Of a DNA stretch of 64,000 nt, positions 17,484 to 25,579 are shown piece after piece; within the stretch, counting starts at the first letter, position 1; every line of letters starts with the position of its first letter. A program made the position numbers and the translations under genes. The DNA is taken from positions 2,852,001 through 2,916,000 of the forward strand of contig JAPCWB010000001.1 of the NCBI GenBank assembly GCA_025938935.1. The letters are read 5' to 3'. The notes below the pieces were generated by a model, which did no database searches, was not told where the DNA came from, and was given only the letters and a program-made list of their open reading frames with translations. This DNA is from Novosphingobium sp. MW5 (lineage in GTDB: Bacteria; Pseudomonadota; Alphaproteobacteria; Sphingomonadales; Sphingomonadaceae).

Positions 17484-18259
17484 GCAGGCGGCACATCCTG
17501 TTCGACTGTGAAGGCGCGGCGCTTGTCGGCACACTGGATGAAGGCAGCGAAACCACGGCCCTGTTGATCGTCACGGGCGGCAACGAAGTCCGCGCGGGTG
17601 CATGGAACGGACAGGCCCAGTTTGCCGCGCGCATTGCCGCGGCAGGCTATCCGGTGCTGCGCTTCGACCGGCGCGGCGTGGGGGACAGCGAGGGGGTGAA
17701 CGCCACATTCACCGGCTCTGCCGCCGATATTGCCGCCGCCATCACCGCTCTTCGCGAGGCGGCGCCGCAGGTCACCCGCGTGATCGGCATGGGCAATTGC
17801 GACGGCGCGACGGCGCTGGTCCTTGCAGGCGGCGCGAATTGCGACGGGCTGGTGCTATCCAATCCGTGGGTGATCGAGGGGGACGGCGAAGAGGAGGCCG
17901 CCCCTGCCCCGCCCGCCGCCGTTCGCGCGCATTACCTGCGCCGCCTTCGCGACCCACGCGCCATTCTGCGCCTGCTGAAGGGCGGGGTGGCCTTTGGCCA
18001 GCTGTTCGCCTCGCTGAGGTCGGCCCTACGCCCCGCCCCGCCGCCGAGCACGCTGGCCCAGAGCTTCGCGGTCCAGCTCAAGGCCTTCAAGGGACCGGCC
18101 ACGATCCTGCTGGCAGGGCGCGACCGCACCGCGCAGGTGTTCGAGGCCGGCTGGGACAAGTCCGACCCGCGCCTGCGCCGCTGCGCGGAGGCGACGCATT
18201 CCTATGTGGAATCGCAGGACTGGCTTGAAACGCAGGTGCTCGAAGCCCTGCGCGGTTGA
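17480..18259 (+). CDS. Exosortase A system-associated hydrolase 1 (alpha/beta hydrolase)
   Basis: A 259-residue alpha/beta hydrolase of the TIGR03100-like family: PVLRFDRRGVGDSEG oxyanion and strand region, GMGNCDGATA nucleophile elbow, LLAGRDRT acid strand and a C-terminal HSYVE histidine. The nucleophile position is Cys (GNCDG) instead of Ser, which recalls dienelactone hydrolases. It is the last gene of the rightward accessory unit. Its stop directly abuts the trxB stop (TGATCA), leaving no room for a separate terminator. The substrate is unknown; thioester hydrolysis from the ACP is a reasonable guess. Confidence 0.87.
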   Translation: MSRRHILFDCEGAALVGTLDEGSETTALLIVTGGNEVRAGAWNGQAQFAARIAAAGYPVLRFDRRGVGDSEGVNATFTGSAADIAAAITALREAAPQVTRVIGMGNCDGATALVLAGGANCDGLVLSNPWVIEGDGEEEAAPAPPAAVRAHYLRRLRDPRAILRLLKGGVAFGQLFASLRSALRPAPPPSTLAQSFAVQLKAFKGPATILLAGRDRTAQVFEAGWDKSDPRLRRCAEATHSYVESQDWLETQVLEALRG

Positions 18260-19216
18260 TCAATAGGTCCCGATGAATTCCTGCGCGCCCAGGAATCGCT
18301 CGGCGTCTAGGGCAGCCATGCAGCCTGTGCCCGCAGCCGTCACGGCCTGGCGATAGGTGTGATCCATCACGTCACCGCAGGCAAAGACGCCGGGAATCGC
18401 CGTTTTGGGCGTGCCGGGCTCGACGACGATGTAGCCCGAGCTGTCCAGTTCCAGCTTACCCTTGAACAGTTCGGTAGCTGGCGCATGGCCGATAGCGACA
18501 AAAGCACCGTCCGCCGGGATGATAGAGGTTTCGCCGGTGACCGTGTCGACGACTTCAACACCGGTCAGCCCGCCGCTGGCCGGATCACCGACGAAGCGCT
18601 TGACCGCCTTGTTCCAGGCAACGGTGATCTTTTCGTTCGCGGCGAGGCGATCCTGCAGGATCTTTTCCGCACGGAACGAATCGCGGCGGTGAATTACGGT
18701 CACGTCTGGCGAATGGTTGGTGAGGTAAAGCGCCTCTTCCACCGCCGTATTGCCGCCGCCGATCACAACGACCTTCTTGCCGCGATAGAAGAACCCGTCG
18801 CAGGTAGCGCAAGCGGAAACGCCCTTGCCGCCCAGTTCCTGCTCCCCTTCGACGCCGAGCCATTTGGCCTGGGCACCGGTGGCGATGACCAGCGTGTCGC
18901 CTTCATAGATATCGCCACTGTCGCCAATGGCGCGGAAGGGCGAGCCGTCCATCTGCACTTCGACGATCGTGTCCCACATCATGCGCGTGCCGACATGCTC
19001 GGCCTGGGCCTGCATTTCCTGCATCAGCCAAGGTCCCTGGATCACGTCACGGAAACCAGGATAGTTCTCGACATCGGTGGTGATGGTCAGCTGGCCACCC
19101 GGCTGCAGCCCCTGCACGACGATCGGCTCCATCCCTGCCCGCGCACCGTAGATGGCGGCGGAAAGGCCCGCGGGGCCGGAGCCGACGATCAGCATGCGGG
19201 TCTTGTGAGTGGCCAT
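18260..19216 (-). CDS. trxB: Thioredoxin-disulfide reductase
   Basis: A 318-residue FAD/NADPH enzyme of standard length. The FAD dinucleotide motif is GSGPAGLSAAIYGARAG (residues 12-28), the redox-active CATC is Cys136/Cys139, the NADPH motif is GGGNTAVEEA, and ACGDVMDHTYRQAVTAAGTG is the C-terminal FAD site. It reduces thioredoxin in the cytoplasm. The ATG at 19216 gives the canonical N-terminus; longer in-frame extensions run through noncoding sequence. It is transcribed towards, and directly abuts, hydrolase 1. Confidence 0.97.
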   Translation of the reverse strand: MATHKTRMLIVGSGPAGLSAAIYGARAGMEPIVVQGLQPGGQLTITTDVENYPGFRDVIQGPWLMQEMQAQAEHVGTRMMWDTIVEVQMDGSPFRAIGDSGDIYEGDTLVIATGAQAKWLGVEGEQELGGKGVSACATCDGFFYRGKKVVVIGGGNTAVEEALYLTNHSPDVTVIHRRDSFRAEKILQDRLAANEKITVAWNKAVKRFVGDPASGGLTGVEVVDTVTGETSIIPADGAFVAIGHAPATELFKGKLELDSSGYIVVEPGTPKTAIPGVFACGDVMDHTYRQAVTAAGTGCMAALDAERFLGAQEFIGTY

Positions 19217-19332
19217 GCGGCGATTCCTTGAAGCAGAGGTGTTGCGGCCAGATAGTTGCCCCTGCGGTGGATTGCGAGTCCCCGCCCCGGCAATTCCACA
19301 TGGGCGATCAGGCACGCGGGGTGCGCGCGAGC

Positions 19333-20106
19333 CTAGCTTTCGACAAGCACCGCCCGCAGCTGTTCTCGCAACGCATCGTCGACCCCCAGCATTTCCGCCT
19401 GGTAAGCATCGACCGATCCGTGGCTGTCCTGCATGGCCTGCCATGCGGTGGCGAGATATTCCGGCTCTACGCCCATCAGCACGCGCAGGGATTCAGGTTC
19501 GATCTCGCCAATCAGGTGGCGGGCAGCCCTCTGGCCGGCCGCAATGCGTTCCTCAGGGTTACCGGCCGTGTTGGTCAGAAGGTAGTCCGCGACGATATCG
19601 TCAAGATGCACGCCCAGCGCGTGATGGACCATGGCGACAGCAAAGCCGGTGCGGTCCTTGCCTGCCATGCAATTGACCAAGCTTGGCCCTTCGCCGTCCG
19701 CAAGACGTCGCAGCATCGTACCGACCATTTCCACCAGCAGCGGCCGGTAGGGCATGCCGACATAGGAGCGCATCATGCTCAGACGCGTCGATTCAGCGGT
19801 CCGCTGCGCCGACGCGATGTGCGGCGCCTGAATGGCCGAGTGATCCGCAATGGTATGCACCTGCGCGCCGAAGCCGACCGGCCGGCGGCAGGGATGGCTG
19901 GCACGTTCATGGGCACTGCGCAGGTCAAAGACATTGGCCAGCCTTAGCAACTCGATCCGCTGCAAGTCTTCGTCGCTCGCCTCGAAATGCTGGCCCGACC
20001 TCCAGAGCAGCGCGCGCCGGATGCGCCCCCCGCCGGCGACCGCATAGCCACCATAATCGCGGAAGTTGTGGACCCCCATCAAATTGACAGTGCGGTCATT
20101 AGCCAT
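19333..20106 (-). CDS. Tyrosine-protein phosphatase (Y_phosphatase3 family)
   Basis: A 257-residue protein with the dual-specificity-like P-loop NCMAGKDRTG, giving Cys146 and Arg152 of the CX5R motif. The usual His before the Cys is Asn here. The N-terminal NFRDYGGYAV and RRALLWRSGQ motifs are typical of the PtpB/LipA-like family, which acts on phosphotyrosine or phosphoinositides. It is leftward, upstream of trxB with a 116-base gap in which I see nothing notable. It might counteract the XrtA tyrosine kinase, but distance and lack of operon structure make that speculative. Confidence 0.88.
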   Translation of the reverse strand: MANDRTVNLMGVHNFRDYGGYAVAGGGRIRRALLWRSGQHFEASDEDLQRIELLRLANVFDLRSAHERASHPCRRPVGFGAQVHTIADHSAIQAPHIASAQRTAESTRLSMMRSYVGMPYRPLLVEMVGTMLRRLADGEGPSLVNCMAGKDRTGFAVAMVHHALGVHLDDIVADYLLTNTAGNPEERIAAGQRAARHLIGEIEPESLRVLMGVEPEYLATAWQAMQDSHGSVDAYQAEMLGVDDALREQLRAVLVES

Positions 20107-20189
20107 GCTGTTATCCCTCTTGCTGATTATAGCATTGCTTAGTATCTGCGATGGGTCAACGCGGTCGAGGCTGCGTATTGGAGATTCTC

Positions 20190-21278
20190 GTGAGCGATAG
20201 TGCCCCCCAAGTCGAAGCTGAAATTTCCCGTTCCCGGCTCAGGCGCCCACTCATGCTGGGCGGGCTGGCCGTTGCCGCGCTGGTCGGGCTGTGGTTCTAC
20301 CTTTCGGGCGGGCGCTATGTAGAAACCGACAATGCCCAGCTTCAGGCAGGGAAAGTCATGGTCGCGGCCAACGTCAGCGGCAAGATCGTCTCGGTCGAAG
20401 TGAAGGAAAACCAGTTCGTTCATGCCGGCGACGTGCTGTTCCGCATTAATCCGTCGGATTACGAAGCAGGGGTCGCCTCGGCAGAGGCCCAGCTTTCCAG
20501 CGCCATTGCCGATGTCGGCGCCACCCGCGCCGATTACCAGCAGGCCTTGTCCGAGGTCAGCCGCCTCGAGGCACAGCTTGCTTTCGCCCGCCAGCAGGCG
20601 GCGCGGCAGCAGTCGCTGCAGCAGGAAGGAATTTCGTCGCAGTCGCAGGTCGATCAAGCAGTCCTCGCCGTGCGTCAGGCCAGCGACTCGATCGCGGCGG
20701 CCAAGGCACACGCGGCGGCCATCGCGGCCAAGATGCCGGCTGGTGCACCTGCTGCGCAGCCGGCTGCGCGCCGCGCCTCGGCTGCGGTCCAGACTGCCCG
20801 GATTGCGCTTGAGAATACCGTCGTCCGCGCGCCGCAGGACGGCGTCGTTACCAAGGTAAATCAGATCCAGGTCGGCAGCTATGTCACCGCCGGAAAGCCG
20901 CTCTTCGTGCTGACGGGGACGCGCTTCTGGGTCGAGGCAAACTTCAAGGAAAACCAGCTGCGATATATGCGCCTAGGACAGCCGGTGAAGATTCACATCG
21001 ATGCATTTCCGGATGAGGAACTGACCGGGAAGATCGCCAGTTTCAGCCCCGGGACGGGCAACAGCTTCTCGGTCCTTCCCGCAGAAAACGCGACAGGCAA
21101 CTGGGTCAAGGTGACGCAGCGCCTGCCGGTCGAAGTGTCGGTTGATCGCCTGCCCAAGGACCTGCCGCTCCACGCCGGTCTAAGTGTTGAGGTCACAGTC
21201 GATACGGGACACCAGCGCCGCCTGTTCGGGAAAGACACCCCGCCCAACGCTCCGCTGGCAGCGAAGTCGGGCCAGTGA
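20190..21278 (+). CDS. HlyD/EmrA-type membrane fusion protein
   Basis: About 362 residues with one N-terminal membrane segment (PLMLGGLAVAALVGLWFYLS), a biotinyl-lipoyl-like half (GKVMVAANVSGKIVSVEVKE), a coiled-coil hairpin (about residues 95-200) and the barrel segment NTVVRAPQDGVVTKVNQIQ, as in EmrA. GTG at 20190 with GGAG 6 bases upstream is preferred over an ATG 39 bases upstream. The stop overlaps the outer-membrane factor gene. It should link an inner-membrane pump to the outer-membrane channel in drug or solvent efflux; no pump gene is adjacent. Confidence 0.9.
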   Translation: MSDSAPQVEAEISRSRLRRPLMLGGLAVAALVGLWFYLSGGRYVETDNAQLQAGKVMVAANVSGKIVSVEVKENQFVHAGDVLFRINPSDYEAGVASAEAQLSSAIADVGATRADYQQALSEVSRLEAQLAFARQQAARQQSLQQEGISSQSQVDQAVLAVRQASDSIAAAKAHAAAIAAKMPAGAPAAQPAARRASAAVQTARIALENTVVRAPQDGVVTKVNQIQVGSYVTAGKPLFVLTGTRFWVEANFKENQLRYMRLGQPVKIHIDAFPDEELTGKIASFSPGTGNSFSVLPAENATGNWVKVTQRLPVEVSVDRLPKDLPLHAGLSVEVTVDTGHQRRLFGKDTPPNAPLAAKSGQ

Positions 21279-21283
21279 AGCCG

Positions 21284-22729
21284 ATGAAGCGCAAGTTCTT
21301 TATCGCCGCACTGCCGCTGGCGGCACTGGCCGGCTGCAAGACGGTGGGCCCGGATTTTGCGGCCCCGCAAGCGCCCGCCGGTTCCTATGCCGGGACCATC
21401 CAGAGCGGCAAGGCGCCTGTCGCAATTCCTGGCCAGGGCCCGCAGGCGCGCTGGTGGGAGGCGTTTGGCTCAAGCGAACTGAACGCCCTTGTCGACCAGG
21501 CTCTGGCCGGTAACCAGACGCTGGAGGCAAGCCGCGAGACGCTCAAGCGCAGCCTTGAGGCCGCACGCGTCATCGAAGGACGCAGCAAGCCGCAGGTGAA
21601 CGCGCAGGCACAGGTCAATCACCAGCAGATCAACCTCAACTCCTTCGGCCTGAACGGCGGCGCGCTGGGCTTCGGCAATCCGGAATTCACGCTGTTCTCG
21701 GTTGGCGGAGGCATCAGCTACGATCTCGACCTGTTCGGCGGCCAGAAGCGCGCTGAAGAGAAGGCGCTGGCCGAGGCGGAAACACAGCTCCGCGAAACCG
21801 AGGCCGCGCATCTGACGATCGCAGGCCGCGTTGTCTTGCAGGCCCTCACCATCGCCGCACTCAATGATCGCATCGCGGTGCAAAAGGAGCTGATCGAAGA
21901 AGACCAGCGCAACGTCAAACTGACCGACGCAAAGCGGCGCGGCGGCGACGGCACCATGGTGGAGGTCCTGAGTGCACAGGGTGAACTGGCCGCCGACCAG
22001 GCTGCCCTCCCGCAACTCGAACAGGCCCGCTCCGAAGCGCGCAACCTGCTGGCCGTCCTGCTGGGGATTGCGCCCTCGGACCTTGGTCCGACCGACTTTT
22101 CGCTGTCCGCGCTGACATTGCCCAAGGAAGTGCCGGTCACCCTGCCTTCCGAATTGGTTCACAAGCGGCCCGATATCCTCGCCAGCGAAGCGCGGCTTCA
22201 TGCCGCAACCGCAGCCATAGGCGTTGCAACTGCCAAGCTATATCCCAACGTCACGCTTGGTGCGTCGTTCATGCAATCGGCGAAGAGCCCCGATGACCTG
22301 TTCAGAACCTCGAATACGGGCTTCAGCCTGCTCGGCGGGCTGACCGCACCCATCTTCCATGGTGGCTCGCTCAAAGCGGACAAGCGCGCGGCCGAGGCAG
22401 AGGCACGGGCGGCGGCGGCGCGTTACCGTCAGACGGTGCTGGAAGCTTTTGGGCAAACGTCCGACCTTCTGGCGGCGCTGGCCAACGATTCACGCACGGT
22501 TACCCTGCGCGGAGAGACGCTGGGCATCGCCGAGCGCTCGCTCCACCTCTCACGTCGATCGTTCCAGGTCGGCAATTCGGGCGTGCTGCAAGTGCTCGAC
22601 GCCAGCCGTGTCGCACAACAGGCGAAGCTCGCGATGCTTGATGCCCGCTCGAAGCAATATATCGACGTCGCGCGGCTGTACCTTGCAACTGCTGGCGGGT
22701 GGACGGAGCCAGCCAAACCGGCCCCCTGA
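21284..22729 (+). CDS. Outer-membrane efflux lipoprotein, NodT family (TolC-like)
   Basis: About 481 residues with a signal peptide ending in lipobox LAGC (Cys18) followed by KTVGPDFAAPQAP, which is typical of NodT/OprM proteins. Two OEP domains with long helical hairpins follow, plus the recurring LPSELVHKRPDILASEARLHAATAAIG motif. A GTG at 21275 overlapping the fusion-protein stop is an alternative start. It forms the outer-membrane duct of a tripartite efflux system with the EmrA-like protein. It ends 13 bases from the convergent gabD gene. Confidence 0.92.
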   Translation: MKRKFFIAALPLAALAGCKTVGPDFAAPQAPAGSYAGTIQSGKAPVAIPGQGPQARWWEAFGSSELNALVDQALAGNQTLEASRETLKRSLEAARVIEGRSKPQVNAQAQVNHQQINLNSFGLNGGALGFGNPEFTLFSVGGGISYDLDLFGGQKRAEEKALAEAETQLRETEAAHLTIAGRVVLQALTIAALNDRIAVQKELIEEDQRNVKLTDAKRRGGDGTMVEVLSAQGELAADQAALPQLEQARSEARNLLAVLLGIAPSDLGPTDFSLSALTLPKEVPVTLPSELVHKRPDILASEARLHAATAAIGVATAKLYPNVTLGASFMQSAKSPDDLFRTSNTGFSLLGGLTAPIFHGGSLKADKRAAEAEARAAAARYRQTVLEAFGQTSDLLAALANDSRTVTLRGETLGIAERSLHLSRRSFQVGNSGVLQVLDASRVAQQAKLAMLDARSKQYIDVARLYLATAGGWTEPAKPAP

Positions 22730-22742
22730 CCTCTGCCGGGGA

Positions 22743-24179
22743 TCAGATCCCCATGCAGAGGTACTTGATCTCCATGAAGTCATCGAGGCCGTGGCGCGAT
22801 CCTTCGCGGCCGAGGCCGGACATCTTCACGCCGCCGAACGGCGCAACCTCGGTCGAGATCAAGCCGGTGTTGATGCCGACAATGCCGGACTCCAGAGCTT
22901 CCGCCACACGCCACACACGGCCAAGGTCGCGGGCGTAGAAATAGGAAGCGAGGCCGAATTCACTCTCGTTGGCCAGCGCAATTGCCTCAGCCTCATCTTT
23001 GAACCGGATCACCCCTGCAAGCGGGCCAAAAGTTTCCTCGCGCGCCAGCTTCATGTCCGCCTTCACATTGGCGACGACCGTCGGCTGGAAATAGGTTCCT
23101 TGGAGACGCTTGCCACCGGCCAGGAGCGTCGCCCCGCCAGCCAGGGCGTCTTCGAGGTGCTCCTCCACCTTTTCCACCGCCGCCTCGTCAATCAACGGAC
23201 CGACGACCACGCCTTCGTCCATGCCGTAGCCGATCTTCATTTCCGATGCCCGTTTGGCGAGCTTCTGGACGAATTCGTCATAGACCGCGTCCTGCACGTA
23301 GAACCGGTTGGTGCAGACACAGGTCTGGCCGTTGTTGCGGAATTTCGAGACCATCGCGCCTTCGATCGCCGCGTCGACATCGGCATCGTCGAACACGATG
23401 AACGGCGCGTTGCCGCCCAGTTCCATCGACAGCTTCTTCATCGTGTCAGCGCTCTGGCGCATCAGTTCGATGCCGATTTCGGTCGATCCGGTGAAGGTGA
23501 TCTTGCGGACAATCGGGTTGCGAGTCAGCTCGCCGCCGATGGCTCGGGCCGAACCGGTGACGACGTTGAACACGCCCGCCGGAATGCCGGCTTCCTCGGC
23601 CAGAACCGCCAGAGCCAGCGCCGAGTAAGGCGTGGCGGAAGCAGGCTTGAGCACCATGGTGCAGCCTGCCGCCAGCGCCGGGCCAAGCTTGCGCCCGATC
23701 ATGGCTGAGGGGAAATTCCAAGGGGTGATTGCCCCGACAACGCCGATACCCTGCTTGAGCGTGATGATCCGGCGGTCGGCCGCATGACTTGGCACGACCT
23801 CGCCATAGGCGCGCTTGCCCTCTTCGGCGAACCACTCGATGAAGCTCGCGGAATAGGCGATCTCGCCCTTGGCCTCGGCGAAAGGCTTGCCCTGTTCGCG
23901 GCTGAGCAGTTCGCCCAGTGCGTCCTGGTTGGCGATCATCAGGTCAAAGAACTTGCGCATGATTTTCGCGCGCTCGCCGGCGGTTTTCGCCCGCCAAGCC
24001 GGAAGGGCTGCGTCAGCCGCCGCAATGGCACGTTCCGTCTCTGCCGCGCCCATGTTCGGCACGGTGCCGAGCTTATTTCCGTTACCCGGATCGGTGACAT
24101 CGAGCGTGCCGCCGCTGTCGGCATCGACCCACTGGCCATCGATGTAGCACTGCTGCTTCAGGAAACGGGTGTAGCTCAT
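22743..24179 (-). CDS. gabD: NAD(P)-dependent succinate-semialdehyde dehydrogenase
   Basis: A 478-residue aldehyde dehydrogenase of the GabD group. The catalytic Cys287 sits in NNGQTCVCTNRF with the second Cys289 that can form the GabD redox switch. The general base is Glu253 in MELGGNAPF, and the NAD-site segment is ITPWNFPSAM and FTGSTEIG. It converts succinate semialdehyde to succinate, linking 4-aminobutyrate and related compounds to the citric acid cycle. No GABA transaminase is adjacent, so the true aldehyde may differ. It stands alone, leftward, with a 103-base gap to the EthD gene where I see nothing clear. Confidence 0.92.
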   Translation of the reverse strand: MSYTRFLKQQCYIDGQWVDADSGGTLDVTDPGNGNKLGTVPNMGAAETERAIAAADAALPAWRAKTAGERAKIMRKFFDLMIANQDALGELLSREQGKPFAEAKGEIAYSASFIEWFAEEGKRAYGEVVPSHAADRRIITLKQGIGVVGAITPWNFPSAMIGRKLGPALAAGCTMVLKPASATPYSALALAVLAEEAGIPAGVFNVVTGSARAIGGELTRNPIVRKITFTGSTEIGIELMRQSADTMKKLSMELGGNAPFIVFDDADVDAAIEGAMVSKFRNNGQTCVCTNRFYVQDAVYDEFVQKLAKRASEMKIGYGMDEGVVVGPLIDEAAVEKVEEHLEDALAGGATLLAGGKRLQGTYFQPTVVANVKADMKLAREETFGPLAGVIRFKDEAEAIALANESEFGLASYFYARDLGRVWRVAEALESGIVGINTGLISTEVAPFGGVKMSGLGREGSRHGLDDFMEIKYLCMGI

Positions 24180-24282
24180 GGAAACCTCTTGAAAGCAAAG
24201 TCGGGCGGCATGTGGGCGTGATTGGGCAATTCGTCCAGTGCGGGTAGTCCGTCTATCGCCAAACGGACAAATGGGCGCGGCG

Positions 24283-24672
24283 TTATGTCTGGGCGTTGAT
24301 GCCGCTCAAGTCGGTGACGCATTCCTTGGTCATGAAGTAACGCGTTTTCGGCCGGTCGAAGACATTGTGTTCGTCCTCGAACACGTCAGCCGGCAGCTTG
24401 CCCTCGCTGACCATCCAGATCAGCCCGGCGGCAGCCTTGGCATCCTCGTACCACAGCTCGGTGATCACATCGAACTCGGGCTCGTGAATCTCTCGCGTGT
24501 CGAGGTGCGGCATGGGATCGAGGTAGCGCCGCGCGTAATGGACCATTCCCGGCTGCAGGTACTTGCTCGCCACCTTGATATGGACGTTCTCGTAATAGTC
24601 GCGGAACTCATCAACGGTCATTCCCGGGCGCCGCTTGAGACTAATGATGATCTTGACGATCTCGCTGCTCAT
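24283..24672 (-). CDS. EthD domain-containing protein
   Basis: A 129-residue small alpha/beta-barrel protein of the EthD/dabb type: VKIIISLKRRPGMTVDEFR at the start, a YYENVH motif and an FDVITELWYED strand. The family takes part in ether, polyketide or aromatic degradation, often alongside dehydrogenases, but few members are characterised. The ATG at 24672 overlaps the stop of the upstream SDR gene (ATGA), so the two form an operon and probably work on one substrate. Substrate unknown. Confidence 0.85.
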   Translation of the reverse strand: MSSEIVKIIISLKRRPGMTVDEFRDYYENVHIKVASKYLQPGMVHYARRYLDPMPHLDTREIHEPEFDVITELWYEDAKAAAGLIWMVSEGKLPADVFEDEHNVFDRPKTRYFMTKECVTDLSGINAQT

Positions 24673-25442
24673 TGTTCGACCCACTTCGTGCTTGTGGCGC
24701 GGGGGCTGAGATACTTGGTGTTGGTCCAGCCGCCGTCAACGACGATCGACTGACCGTTGATCATCTCGCTGCCCGGCGAGCAGAGGAAAGCGATGACGCT
24801 GGCGATGTCTTCCGGATTGGCAAGGCGGGGGTACGGCGTGGTTTCCACGTTGGCGCGCTTGAACACCTCGTCATCGAAACGGTGCGCGACCATTTCGGTC
24901 ATGGTTACGCCCGGCGCGACGCAGTTCGAGCGGATGCCGCGCGGGCCATATTCGCAGGCCATATGTTCGGTGAGCGACTTGAGCCCGCCCTTGGCCGCAG
25001 AGTAAGCCCCGCCGCGCCGTCCGCCGATGTGGGCGAAAGTTGAAGTGACGTTTACGATCGATCCGCCCTCGCCCATGTGGCCAAGGCATTCGCGGATCAG
25101 GCGAAACGGGGCCTTCAGCATGATGTCGATGAAGCTGTCGAAATCGTCGTCACTGGCCTCGTGAACCGGCTTGGGGCTGCCGACACCGGCATTGTTGACC
25201 AAGTAGTCGATGCGGCCGAAGCGCTCGAGCGCCAGTCCGATGATCCGCGCCGGTGCATCGTCCGCCGTCACATCGACCGAGATGGTTGCGACCAGATCAG
25301 GGTTGCCGATCGCCGCCTCAAGCGTGGCCAGCTTGCCAGTGTCACGACCAACGCCGACCACTGCCGTGCCTGCTGCTGCCAGCATTTTCGCGGTTTCGAG
25401 GCCGATGCCGCTGCCCGCCCCGGTGATGATCGCAACTTTCAC
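24669..25442 (-). CDS. Short-chain dehydrogenase/reductase (SDR)
   Basis: A 257-residue classical SDR. Cofactor motif TGAGSGIG lies near the N-terminus, NNAG follows, and the catalytic Tyr-x3-Lys is in YSAAKGG. The C-terminal NGQSIVVDGGWTN is typical. The start is GTG at 25442 with a purine-rich GGGCAGAGG just upstream; no ATG fits the expected N-terminus MKVAIITGAG. It is coupled to the EthD gene and divergent from the CoA-transferase gene across 137 bases. It oxidises or reduces an unidentified alcohol or ketone. Confidence 0.9.
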   Translation of the reverse strand: MKVAIITGAGSGIGLETAKMLAAAGTAVVGVGRDTGKLATLEAAIGNPDLVATISVDVTADDAPARIIGLALERFGRIDYLVNNAGVGSPKPVHEASDDDFDSFIDIMLKAPFRLIRECLGHMGEGGSIVNVTSTFAHIGGRRGGAYSAAKGGLKSLTEHMACEYGPRGIRSNCVAPGVTMTEMVAHRFDDEVFKRANVETTPYPRLANPEDIASVIAFLCSPGSEMINGQSIVVDGGWTNTKYLSPRATSTKWVEQ

Positions 25443-25579
25443 GCCTCTGCCCTTTCGGTATTCTGTCAGAGCCTTCGGATAGCCCCGGCCCCGCCCCGCG
25501 TCGAGAACGCCCGAGCGGTATTGCCGCCCCTGCCCGCGGCTCGCTTGGCGGGGGCAAGGCGTCTGGCTAGATAGCCTGC

